Assembly (NCBI GenBank): GCA_964437445.1
Contig: CAYTGR010000053.1
Location: forward strand, 1-32,017
Source: CAYTGR01 sp964437445
Lineage (GTDB): Bacteria; Chloroflexota; Anaerolineae; B4-G1; SLSP01
Reading direction: 5' to 3'
DNA length: 32,017 nucleotides
Shown here: in pieces, positions 22,451 to 32,017 of the stretch
Layout of the letters: each line of letters opens with the position of its first letter
Position numbering within the stretch: position 1 is the stretch's first letter
Made by a program: the position numbers and the translations under genes
The notes under the pieces: generated by a model
Database searches by the model: none
What the model was told of the DNA's origin: nothing
What the model saw: only the letters and a program-made list of their open reading frames with translations

Positions 22451-24181
22451 CTATCCGGCGTTGATCTCCGCGCGCAGGCGTTGGAGCTCGTCCCGCAGGC
22501 GGAGCAACGTGGCCTGCATTTCCTCCAGGTGGGCGCGCTCCGACCGGACGAAACGGGTGTAGGGTGCGACGGCCTCGTCTATGTGACTCAGGTTCCGGCT
22601 CAGCTCGCGGTCAAATTGCTCGGTCAGGGAGCTCATCAGCCGCTCGCGCAGGGCCGCGATCTTGTCGCGCAACTCCTGCTTGGCCCGGCGGCGACGATCG
22701 GGGATCACAAACAGTCCCAGCGCCGCCACCGTCCCCGCGGCCAGGACACCCGTCAGGTCCAGCGCGGCCGTCGTGAAGAGGGCCGTGAGGGCCGCGCCCA
22801 GCCCGATCGCGCCTACTTCAATCAGGGCGGTCTCCGCTACTGCCATTTGCACGGAGGCTGCCAGCTGCTCGGCCTCGGCGGCCTCATCGTACGTCTCTAC
22901 GGCGTCCTGTGCAGCCCCACCCACCGTCGCCAGTAGATGGTCGCGGTCGTACTCAAACTGCCCCATCGTCCCGACGATGCGGTCGGCATGGGTCTTGCGC
23001 CGCTCGTTGAGATGCTCCGTCACGGCCTGCCACTGGCGCAAATTGCTGGCGACCAGCCAGTCAATGATCTCGGTGACGCGCTGCTGGATGGTCTGGGGCA
23101 CGTCAGCTACCACGGTATGCTCAAACTCGGCCTGGATGCGCGTTTTGTTCAGCAGATCAAAAACGCGGGCCAGGCGCAGTGTGTCGTCAAAGTAAGCCAC
23201 GCCCCGGTTTTCAAACTCGGTCAGGATGTTATCCACGTCAGAAAGGCGATACCGGAAATCCCGCTGTACATCCTCCCGGTAGATTGCCATCTGCCGCTCC
23301 AGGTTTTCCAGCGTTTGGAAATCGCCCAACAACAGCGCTAAGCGAGATTCAATGACCTGGAGCGCGTCGGCGATCAGCCGCTCCCCGACGCCGAGCGGAT
23401 TCTGGAACTTGAGCCGGATCCGTTCCCCTTCGTCCAGCGTGGCGTTGATGGTCTGCTCCAGCGCGTCAAAGCGGCTGGCGGCGCGCAGCGCGGCGTCGTG
23501 CGTCTGCTTGGCGCGCAGCGCCTGCCGGGCCGAGACGGGGAAGATCTGCGGGTTGAATCCCAGGAGCGCCCGGGCATTTTCGGCGATGAACGCCTCAATA
23601 CGGGCCACGTCGTCCAGCGTGTGCAGGATGTCAATTTTGTTGACCACCACCACTACTTTCTTGCCCCAGCCGCGGATCTGCTCCAGGAAGCGGCGTTCGC
23701 TCTCGGTGAAGGGGCGGTCGGCTGAGGTGATGAAGAGCACCATGTCGGAGCGAGGGACGAACTCCTGCGTGAGCGCTTCGTGCTCCCGCTGGATGGCGTT
23801 GGTCCCCGGCGTGTCCACGATGTTGATCTCGCGCAGCATCTCCACCGGTGCAGTGATAACATCCAGCGAGGCTTCCTGGACCGTCCGGCTGATCTCCGGG
23901 CCGTATTTGAGCAGCTGCAGGCGGGTCGTGGTCGGGGTCACGCCTTCTTCCAGCACCGGTTGGCCGATGAGCGCGTTGATAAAGGCGCTTTTCCCGGCGT
24001 TGAATTCCCCGACGATGACCAGCAGGAAGAGCTCATCCAGCTGTTGGATGGAGCGTTCCAGCCGGGCCAGGTCGGCGGGCGCGAGGTCAAACCGGGCCAG
24101 GACGGTCTGCAATTCGCCGAGCGCGCGGCGTTCGGCGGCGAGCCAACGGGCCTGCGTCTCATCCAAAATGTGTTGGAGCAT
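22451..24181 (-). CDS. Bacterial dynamin-like GTPase
   Basis: A large membrane-associated GTPase of 576 aa. The G domain shows G1 GEFNAGKS (58-65), G2 threonines in TPTTTR (82-87), G3 DTPG (123-126) and G4 NKID (181-184). A long helical stalk (about 260-430) follows, then a hydrophobic paddle-like segment (about 440-490, ALIEVGAIGLGAALTALF onward) that should insert into the membrane, and a closing coiled coil. Bacterial dynamin-like proteins remodel or repair membranes. Many occur as pairs, but only one is seen here. GGAGG with a 4-nt spacer precedes ATG 24181. It is divergent from the T-box transcript. Confidence 0.92.
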   Translation of the reverse strand: MLQHILDETQARWLAAERRALGELQTVLARFDLAPADLARLERSIQQLDELFLLVIVGEFNAGKSAFINALIGQPVLEEGVTPTTTRLQLLKYGPEISRTVQEASLDVITAPVEMLREINIVDTPGTNAIQREHEALTQEFVPRSDMVLFITSADRPFTESERRFLEQIRGWGKKVVVVVNKIDILHTLDDVARIEAFIAENARALLGFNPQIFPVSARQALRAKQTHDAALRAASRFDALEQTINATLDEGERIRLKFQNPLGVGERLIADALQVIESRLALLLGDFQTLENLERQMAIYREDVQRDFRYRLSDVDNILTEFENRGVAYFDDTLRLARVFDLLNKTRIQAEFEHTVVADVPQTIQQRVTEIIDWLVASNLRQWQAVTEHLNERRKTHADRIVGTMGQFEYDRDHLLATVGGAAQDAVETYDEAAEAEQLAASVQMAVAETALIEVGAIGLGAALTALFTTAALDLTGVLAAGTVAALGLFVIPDRRRRAKQELRDKIAALRERLMSSLTEQFDRELSRNLSHIDEAVAPYTRFVRSERAHLEEMQATLLRLRDELQRLRAEINAG

Positions 24182-24340
24182 AAAACCTCCGTTAAAATGA
24201 CCACCGACCGCGATCAGATAGGGTTATGTAGTTTCTCCATAGTAGCCAGAATTGGGAAGCTTGTCAAGCGCCGTGCGCCGGAGAGGGAAGTTTTATATCT
24301 TTCCCGGTGGTGCGGCCGGCGGGACAGGTATGGTTTTGAT

Positions 24341-24368
24341 TTGACAATCCCGCCGAATTTCCTATAAT
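24341..24368 (+). promoter_or_regulatory. Consensus promoter of the valine T-box transcript
   Basis: TTGACA (24341-24346), a 16-bp spacer and TATAAT (24363-24368), both perfect matches to the sigma-70 consensus. Transcription should begin near 24375, giving a leader of about 318 nt before the valS start. Confidence 0.9.
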
Positions 24369-24387
24369 CAGGGTAATTCCATTCGTC

Positions 24388-24640
24388 AAAGACGAAGCAC
24401 GGGAGGAGTAGGTGTTCTGGACACCGGTTCAGAGAGGCGGGTCTTTGGCTGCAAGCCCGCTCCGGTTCCCCCACCGAAGGTCGCCCGGAAGGTTGAGCGG
24501 CTGAACGGCAGTAAGTCGCTCCGGGATCGCCCGTTAACGCGAGCGCCCTTGTTGGAGGGCAGAGTGCGCCGCTGCGTGCGGCGAAGCAGGGTGGTACCGC
24601 GGAACGTGCCCCTTCCGTCCCTGGACGGGAGGGGCACGTT
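24388..24640 (+). promoter_or_regulatory. T-box leader, valine-responsive (specifier GUC)
   Basis: A tRNA-sensing riboswitch. Stem I has lower pairs CGGG (24400-24403)/CCCG (24484-24487), a specifier loop with the loop-E halves AGUA (24407-24410) and GAA (24476-24478), and upper pairs GGUG/CACC. The distal part has CCGG-UUCAGAGAG-GCGGG pairing with CCCGC-U-CCGG. In the loop, GAA-G-GUC-G places GUC at 24480-24482, a valine codon followed by a purine, as T-boxes require. The conserved T-box AGGGTGGTACCGCG is at 24588-24601. Its TGGT (24592-24595) would pair with the ACCA end of uncharged tRNA-Val. Uncharged tRNA-Val should raise expression of the downstream synthetase. Confidence 0.95.
24603..24640 (+). 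terminator. T-box regulatory hairpin (terminator-like)
   Basis: A stem of about 17 bp (AACGTGCCCC...GGGGCACGTT plus an inner CGTC/GACG part) begins directly after the T-box sequence, as expected for the alternative to the antiterminator. It is followed by GTGTTGTGTC rather than a pure T-run, so it may be a weak intrinsic terminator. The ribosome binding site is 40 bases further on and not inside the stem. Confidence 0.75.
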
Positions 24641-24692
24641 GTGTTGTGTCAAGCGCAACACGCAATACGGCAATCTTTCCAGGAGGTGAACC

Positions 24693-27131
24693 ATGTTGTC
24701 CCAACGGTACGATCCGACAACCGCTGAACCCCGGCTCCGTGACTGGTGGCAGGAGCAGGGGACTTATCACTTTGACCGCGACGCCGGCGCGCCGGTCTAT
24801 TCTATTGACACCCCCCCGCCGACCGTCTCCGGTCATCTGCACCTGGGCCACGTTTATTCCTACAGTCACGCCGACTTCGTGGCCCGGTTCTGGCGGATGA
24901 ACGGCTACAACGTTTTCTATCCGATGGGCTACGACGATAACGGCCTGCCCACCGAGCGCCTGGTGGAGAAGTGGGAGGGCGTCCGTGTGGCCGATGTGGG
25001 CCGTGAGGCCTTCATCGCCCGCTGCCTGGCGGTCAGTGAGCGCGCCGAGGCCGCTTACCGCGCGCTCTGGCAGCGGTTGGGCCTCTCTATTGACTGGCGC
25101 TACACCTACCGGACGATTGACGCGCTCGCGCGGCGGACGGCGCAGCTCTCGTTTATGGACCTCTACCGCAAGGGGCTGGCCTACCGCCGACAGGCCCCGA
25201 CGATCTGGTGCCCGGAATGTCGCACGGCGATTGCCCAGGCGGAGTTGAACGATCTGGAACGACCCAGCACCTTCTACACGTTGGCCTTCACGTTAGCCGA
25301 CGGCACGCCGCTCCCCATCGCCACCACCCGGCCTGAACTGCTACCGGCCTGCGTGGCGATCTTCGTCCATCCTGACGACAGCCGCTTTGCGGCGCTGGTG
25401 GGCTGCACGGCCCGCGTGCCGCTCTTCGGGCAGGAGGTCCCCATTCTGGCCGATCCCGGCGCCGACCCGGAGAAGGGGACCGGCATGGTGATGTGCTGCA
25501 CCTTCGGCGATACCGCCGACATTGAGTGGTGGTATACGCATCACTTGCCGCTGCGCGAAGGTATTGACCGCGCCGGCCGGCTGACCGCGCTCGCGGGCGA
25601 GTTCGCCGGGTTGCCCGCGGTGCAGGCTCGCCGCCAGATCGTGGCGGCGCTGCAAGCGCGCGGGGCGCTGCTGGGCGAGCGGCCCATCACCCAATCGGTG
25701 CGCGTCCATGAGCGGTGCGACACGCCGGTGGAGTATGTGGTCGCTTCTCAATGGTTTGTCCGCGTGCTGGATTTCAAGGCGGAGCTCTTGCAGGCCGGCG
25801 CACAGGTCCACTGGCACCCGGAAGCGATGGCGGCGCGTTACCGTGAGTGGGTGGAGGGCCTGCGTTGGGACTGGTGCATCTCCCGGCAGCGCACCTATGG
25901 TGTCACCTTCCCGCTCTGGCTCTGTGATGCCTGCGGGGCGGTAATGCTGGCCGACGAGGACGAGCTGCCCGTGGATCCGACCACGCGGCCGCCGGCACGC
26001 CCCTGTGCCTGCGGCCGCACCGCCTTCACGCCGGAGACCGATGTGATGGATACCTGGGCTACTTCCTCGCTTTCACCGCAGATTGTGGGGCAGTGGCTGG
26101 CGGACCCGGAGCTCTACGCCAAAGTGTTCCCGTTTTCGCTGCGGCCACAGGCGCATGAGATCATCCGCACCTGGGCCTTCTACACCCTCACGCAATCACA
26201 CCATCACTTCCACGCTGTGCCGTGGACCGACGCGGGCATCTCTGGCTGGGGGCTGGCCCCGGAAGGGACCGGCAAGATCAGCAAGAGCCGGGGCGGCGGG
26301 CCGTTGCCACCGCTGGAGATGATTGAGCGCTACTCCGCTGACGCTGTGCGCTATTGGGCTGCCAGCACCGGTTTCGGGCGGGATGCGGTGATCAGCGAGG
26401 AGAAGATCCAGGTCGGGGCGCGGCTGGTGACAAAGCTGTGGAACGTGGGCCGGTTGGCGGAGAAATTCATCACCCCTGTAGGGGCGAAGGATTCCTCGCC
26501 CCTGCCCCCCACCGACCGCTGGATTCTCTCGCGGCTGCAACGGTTGATCCGCTGCACCACGGAGCTTTTCCGTGCCTATGATTACGCCGGGGCCAAAGCC
26601 GAGACTGAAGCGTTTTTCTGGAATGACCTGGCCGATAACTACCTGGAATTGGTCAAACAGCGGCTCTATGATGAAGCAGTGCCTGGGCATGAGGCGGCGC
26701 GCTGGACGCTCACCCAGGTGTTGCTGGCCGTGGTCAAACTTTTCGCGCCTTTCCTGCCCTACGTGACGGAAGAGCTCTATCAGGGTCTCTTTGTGACCAG
26801 TGATGGTGCATCCTCAGTGCATCGTGCCCGCTGGCCGGAGGCCGACCCGGCGTTGGAGGATGAGGCCGCCGAGGCCGTGGGGACGGCGCTGGTGGCGATT
26901 GCTACTGCCGTGCGGCGGTACAAGAGCGAGCGGGCACTCTCGCTGGGCGCGGAACTGGCGCAAGTGCAGGCGGCCGTGGACGATCCGGCGCTGGCGGCTG
27001 TGCTGGGCGCCTGTGAGATGGACCTGCGGAGCGTGACGCGGGCACGGGAGGTACTCATCGGCGCGGGGCAGCCTGAAAAGGCGCTGGTGCTCAGTCCTGC
27101 TGCCGGGTTGCAGGTAGCTGTGGTAGCCTAA
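24693..27131 (+). CDS. valS: Valyl-tRNA synthetase, archaeal/Rickettsia type
   Basis: Class I synthetase of 812 aa that charges tRNA-Val with valine and edits threonyl-tRNA. The active-site motif is HLGH (50-53) and the second motif KISKS (528-532). The CP1 editing domain (about 195-345) holds ATTRPELLPACVA. Paired cysteines (C173/C176; C411/C414 with C438/C440) suggest zinc sites. MGYDDNGLPTERLVEK, DTPVEYVVASQWFVR and DTWATSSLSPQI match the archaeal-like ValRS found in some bacteria. It lacks the C-terminal coiled-coil arm of bacterial ValRS. A short palindromic insert encodes about 594-606. AGGAGG lies before ATG 24693, and expression should be under the T-box. A second ValRS gene lies 1.1 kb downstream. 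Confidence 0.95.
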   Translation: MLSQRYDPTTAEPRLRDWWQEQGTYHFDRDAGAPVYSIDTPPPTVSGHLHLGHVYSYSHADFVARFWRMNGYNVFYPMGYDDNGLPTERLVEKWEGVRVADVGREAFIARCLAVSERAEAAYRALWQRLGLSIDWRYTYRTIDALARRTAQLSFMDLYRKGLAYRRQAPTIWCPECRTAIAQAELNDLERPSTFYTLAFTLADGTPLPIATTRPELLPACVAIFVHPDDSRFAALVGCTARVPLFGQEVPILADPGADPEKGTGMVMCCTFGDTADIEWWYTHHLPLREGIDRAGRLTALAGEFAGLPAVQARRQIVAALQARGALLGERPITQSVRVHERCDTPVEYVVASQWFVRVLDFKAELLQAGAQVHWHPEAMAARYREWVEGLRWDWCISRQRTYGVTFPLWLCDACGAVMLADEDELPVDPTTRPPARPCACGRTAFTPETDVMDTWATSSLSPQIVGQWLADPELYAKVFPFSLRPQAHEIIRTWAFYTLTQSHHHFHAVPWTDAGISGWGLAPEGTGKISKSRGGGPLPPLEMIERYSADAVRYWAASTGFGRDAVISEEKIQVGARLVTKLWNVGRLAEKFITPVGAKDSSPLPPTDRWILSRLQRLIRCTTELFRAYDYAGAKAETEAFFWNDLADNYLELVKQRLYDEAVPGHEAARWTLTQVLLAVVKLFAPFLPYVTEELYQGLFVTSDGASSVHRARWPEADPALEDEAAEAVGTALVAIATAVRRYKSERALSLGAELAQVQAAVDDPALAAVLGACEMDLRSVTRAREVLIGAGQPEKALVLSPAAGLQVAVVA
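26478..26505. repeat. Palindromic element inside the valS coding sequence
   Basis: GGGGCGA (26481-26487) faces TCGCCCC (26496-26502) across a 9-nt loop. The stem extends outward by A-T, T-G and G-C pairs to about 10 bp. Flanking C-runs (CCCC at 26473-26476, CCCCCC at 26505-26510) surround it. It is read in frame as part of TPVGAKDSSPLPP, at the joint between catalytic core and anticodon-binding domain. It shares TGTAGGGGC with the intergenic hairpin at 13732-13740. Confidence 0.65.
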
Positions 27132-27185
27132 CGAGGCGAGCCGGCTGCGACTTCGCAATTCTATGTTATCATTAGGGGAGGAGAC

Positions 27186-27319
27186 TACGGACCGTAGACG
27201 ATAGACCACGGCTTAACCAAAGCCGGAGGCGATTCTGCTGCCCAAAAGTCCCACCCAAAGAGTTGGCGGGATGTTGACTCGCCATTGATTGTGGTCTGTG
27301 GACTCGTCGTCGGTGGTCC
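27186..27319 (+). repeat. Degenerate 7-bp repeats flanking the spacer before the HD gene
   Basis: TACGGAC, CGTAGAC, GATAGAC, CACGGCT run in 7-bp register at 27186-27213. On the far side GTGGTCT, GTGGACT, CGTCGTC (27291-27311) and, after one base, GTGGTCC (27313-27319) follow. The two blocks are roughly inverted relative to each other (GAC versus GTC) around about 77 bp of unrelated DNA. Confidence 0.7.
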
Positions 27320-27352
27320 TTGAAGAAAGCGCACCGTGGTAGGGAGTATGGC

Positions 27353-28198
27353 ATGTTTAATCTGCAAAAGGTCGTCATTGAAGCGTTTGTCCAGGAATTG
27401 CGGCAGGCCTACGAGCAGACTTACAGTGCGATGGAGCCGGAATACAGCAACATCATCGCCTGGTCCGCGCGGCTGGTACTGGAAAACATCGCCAACTCCG
27501 ACGCGCTCTATCATAACGTGGAACATACCATTCTGGTAACGTTGGTCGGTCAATGTATCCTCCAGGGTAAACATCTTTGTGAGGGCGGTGTGACGCCCCG
27601 CGATTGGTTGCACTTCACAATCGCCCTGCTTTGCCACGACATCGGCTACGTGCAGGGCATCTGCCGTGCCGACCGGGGGGTGATGATCGCCACAGGGCAC
27701 GGTGATGAGACTGTGGCGCTCTGCTGTGAAGGCTCCGACGCCTCATTGAAGGATTATCACGTGGATCGGAGCAAGCTCTTCGTCCGCGAGCGGTTCGGCG
27801 GGCGGCAACTGGCCAGCCACCTGGATGTAGACTTGATCAACTCTTACATTGAGATGACGCGCTTCCCCTCCCCGCCGGGCGAGTTCTACCGCGACACCAA
27901 GGGTTACGGGGGGCTGGCGCGGGCGGCTGACTTCATCGGGCAGTTGGGCGATCCCAAATATGTCCGCAAGATCCCGGCACTCTTTTACGAGTTTGAGGAG
28001 GTCGGCGCTAACCAAGCCACCGGCTATAAGACGCCGGAGGATATGCGCCGGGGTTACGCCGATTTCTACTGGAAGGTGGTGGCTCCCCTGATCCAGGACG
28101 CGCTGCGCTATTTGCGCGTCACGCAAGAGGGCAAGCTCTGGATCGCCAACTTGCACGCGCACGTCTTTGATTCGGAGCATCACCAGAAGCTGCTATGA
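27353..28198 (+). CDS. HD-domain metal-dependent phosphohydrolase
   Basis: Cytoplasmic protein of 281 aa with the HD superfamily metal site: H54 and H58 in YHNVEH, the doublet H95-D96 in LLCHDIGYV, and a later Asp in ARAADFIGQLGD (about 193). HD proteins hydrolyse phosphate esters of nucleotides, cyclic nucleotides or related compounds; the substrate here is unknown. The sequence resembles HD proteins common in cyanobacteria by memory. AGGGAG six bases before ATG 27353 sets the start; an in-frame TTG at 27320 lies in the repeat. It sits between two valS genes, 221 bp after the first and 53 bp before the second, and no own promoter is obvious. Confidence 0.88.
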   Translation: MFNLQKVVIEAFVQELRQAYEQTYSAMEPEYSNIIAWSARLVLENIANSDALYHNVEHTILVTLVGQCILQGKHLCEGGVTPRDWLHFTIALLCHDIGYVQGICRADRGVMIATGHGDETVALCCEGSDASLKDYHVDRSKLFVRERFGGRQLASHLDVDLINSYIEMTRFPSPPGEFYRDTKGYGGLARAADFIGQLGDPKYVRKIPALFYEFEEVGANQATGYKTPEDMRRGYADFYWKVVAPLIQDALRYLRVTQEGKLWIANLHAHVFDSEHHQKLL

Positions 28199-28205
28199 CG
28201 GTAAC

Positions 28206-28221
28206 GCGAACTTTAGTTCGC
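28206..28221. repeat. Palindrome GCGAAC-TTTA-GTTCGC
   Basis: A perfect 6-bp stem with a TTTA loop, between the HD gene and the second valS gene. Fourteen bases overlapping it occur in reverse orientation at 15771-15784, and AACTTTAGT recurs at 21166-21174. Confidence 0.7.
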
Positions 28222-28251
28222 TCTTAAGAATTTATGATGTGTGGAGGACTT

Positions 28252-30969
<2,718 letters not shown>

Positions 30970-30987
30970 GCCTTCCTGTCATTTTCT

Positions 30988-31024
30988 GCCCAACGCAGCG
31001 GGGAATTCTGCTGTGTTGGGCTTT
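30988..31024 (+). terminator. Probable terminator after the second valS
   Basis: A 12-bp stem with one G-U pair (GCCCAACGCAGC/GCTGTGTTGGGC), a 10-nt loop and a short TTTAT tail, 18 bp after the stop codon. Confidence 0.6.
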
Positions 31025-31077
31025 ATGCTGATAACAAATTAACAAAACCGGCTTGCTCAAAAAATAGGGAGATTCCA

Positions 31078-31965
31078 ATGCCTAAAACGCGCCAGCAGCA
31101 ACGTAAGGAACGGAAAGCCGCCCAACGGAAAGCCGCCAGGAAAGCAGCGCGCGGGGCTGTAGCTCCCCAAAGCCGCAAAGCGATCTTGCGAGCGGCGGCG
31201 GCCTGGCCGGTCTGGGAATGTTGGGTCAATGAGGACTGGCGCGATCCAACGCACTTGAATCAGATTGTGGTTGCGCGCCGCCACCCGCTGAGCGGTGAGA
31301 TCTTTGCCGGCATCTATCTGGTGGATCGCGCCTGCTTAGGTGTTAAAAATGCCTATGTGACGAATTTTGCTACCGTGGGTGAGTTCCGCCGGGAGTTGCT
31401 ATCTCCGATGGGAAAACACCAGGCTCTGATCCAGGTGGATTTGAACCTGGCCGCGGCCATCATCCAGGCGGGAATAGATTACGCGGCCTCCTTAGGATTC
31501 CGACCACACCCCGATTACGAGGAAGCCGCCATCCTGCTCGGCGAGGCCGATCCGCGCGCAGTGACGGAGGAGATCCCGGTCGGCGGGCCGGAGGGCAAAC
31601 CTTTCTACATCCCTGGCCCCTATGACAACGCACCCAGAATCATGGCGCAGCTGGAACGCAAATTAGGACCGGATGGGTTTTATTCTCTGCATGGCCTTGG
31701 TCCGGCACCGGAGACCGGCGCTGAAGAGGATGCGATATGGACGGATGAGAGTAATGAAGAAGAGTTGGATGAAGAGATGCTGGAAACCATCGGCCAGGAA
31801 ATAGCCGCCATAGAAGCAGATATGGGCCCGCTTGAACCGGCGCTGGCCGACCTTGAACAGGCGCTTCAGGAGCTTCAACAGGCTGTGGAACGGGAACGTG
31901 AGCGGTTGGACGAGGAGGAGCGGCACACCGGGACGGTCATCCTTGAACCGGACCCGGATATGTAA
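31078..31965 (+). CDS. Hypothetical protein with basic N-tail and acidic coiled-coil C-terminus
   Basis: A 295-aa soluble protein. Residues 1-35 are strongly basic (KTRQQQRKERKAAQRKAARK), suggesting RNA or DNA contact. Residues about 40-165 form a compact domain with AWPVWECWVNEDWRD, IVVARRHPLSGEIFAGIYLVDRACLGVKNAYV and GIDYAASLGFRPHPDY. Residues about 215-295 are very acidic and helical, probably coiled coil. I do not recognise a named family or catalytic site. AGGGAG five bases upstream supports ATG 31078. It follows the terminator of the second valS and so is probably a separate unit. Confidence 0.8.
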   Translation: MPKTRQQQRKERKAAQRKAARKAARGAVAPQSRKAILRAAAAWPVWECWVNEDWRDPTHLNQIVVARRHPLSGEIFAGIYLVDRACLGVKNAYVTNFATVGEFRRELLSPMGKHQALIQVDLNLAAAIIQAGIDYAASLGFRPHPDYEEAAILLGEADPRAVTEEIPVGGPEGKPFYIPGPYDNAPRIMAQLERKLGPDGFYSLHGLGPAPETGAEEDAIWTDESNEEELDEEMLETIGQEIAAIEADMGPLEPALADLEQALQELQQAVERERERLDEEERHTGTVILEPDPDM

Positions 31966-32001
31966 CCTTTGGTGCTAGTTTTACAGGCTGAAGGGAGCCA
32001 G

Positions 32002-32017
32002 ATGGAAATGGACTGCG
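32002..32017 (+). CDS. Possible start of a further gene (partial)
   Basis: ATG 32002 follows AAGGGAG (31991-31997) with a 4-nt spacer and opens M-E-M-D-C before the window ends, 36 bp after the hypothetical gene. Too short for any function call. Confidence 0.4.

Noticed and set aside
26470..26510. Frameshift or broken valS caused by the palindrome
   Set aside because: The frame stays open through the element and conserved sequence resumes (DRWILSRLQRL), so the gene looks intact.
24693..28198. Toxin-antitoxin or phage-defence system built from the HD protein and synthetase
   Set aside because: HD and ValRS motifs are those of ordinary enzymes, with no known defence effector, membrane toxin or mobile-element border.
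27132..28251. Second T-box upstream of the bacterial-type valS
   Set aside because: No T-box motif resembling AGGGTGGTACCGCG, specifier loop or terminator hairpin is present before the second valS.

Overview
This is a GC-rich bacterial chromosome segment with about 20 complete protein genes, one tRNA and a well-formed valine T-box leader. It contains no phage, transposase, CRISPR or plasmid genes. Gene content (a DUF4332 helix-hairpin-helix protein, a COG4586/COG4587/COG3694-type ABC exporter, a two-GAF hybrid-free sensor kinase, a Pro/Thr-linker envelope protein) and the many intergenic tracts of 7-bp tandem repeats suggest a Chloroflexota (Anaerolineae-like) organism. This assignment is inference from the sequence alone.

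Layout. 1-2930 (minus): the first codons of a gene leaving the window, preceded by a RecQ-type helicase with an unusual TPR-like N-terminus. 3080-3236 (plus): tRNA-Leu(CAG) with its own promoter and intrinsic terminator. 3413-6789 (plus): a small DUF4332 protein and a large membrane sensor histidine kinase. 6796-13695 (minus): a tightly packed seven-gene unit, in transcription order GH13 alpha-glucosidase, EamA permease, M23 lipoprotein-like peptidase, GNAT acetyltransferase, ABC ATPase and two ABC-2 permeases. 14178-19230 (plus): a PadR regulator with a candidate promoter/operator, an alpha/beta hydrolase, and a MacB/LolD-type ATPase with its double FtsX permease, closed by a strong terminator. 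19418-22360 (plus): a DUF5680 protein, L-threonine aldolase, and a probably leaderless envelope protein. 22451-24181 (minus): a dynamin-like GTPase. 24341-30969 (plus): consensus promoter, valine T-box, an archaeal/Rickettsia-type valyl-tRNA synthetase, an HD-domain hydrolase, then a second, bacterial-type valyl-tRNA synthetase. 31078-31965: a conserved-looking hypothetical protein, followed by a possible new gene start at the right edge.

The most interesting part is 24.3-31 kb. Two valyl-tRNA synthetases of different evolutionary types lie on either side of an HD hydrolase, and only the archaeal-type one sits behind a T-box with a GUC specifier. That same gene carries an in-frame palindromic insert resembling an intergenic repeat, recalling the Rickettsia palindromic elements found inside coding genes. 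A second theme is the spacers: at least six hold tandem repeats with a strict 7-bp period but different unit sequences, and others hold two dispersed palindrome families. A third is start-site oddity: the M23 gene has a clear Shine-Dalgarno and lipoprotein signal but no ATG/GTG/TTG in frame at the right place, and the gene at 21287 starts just downstream of its -10 box.
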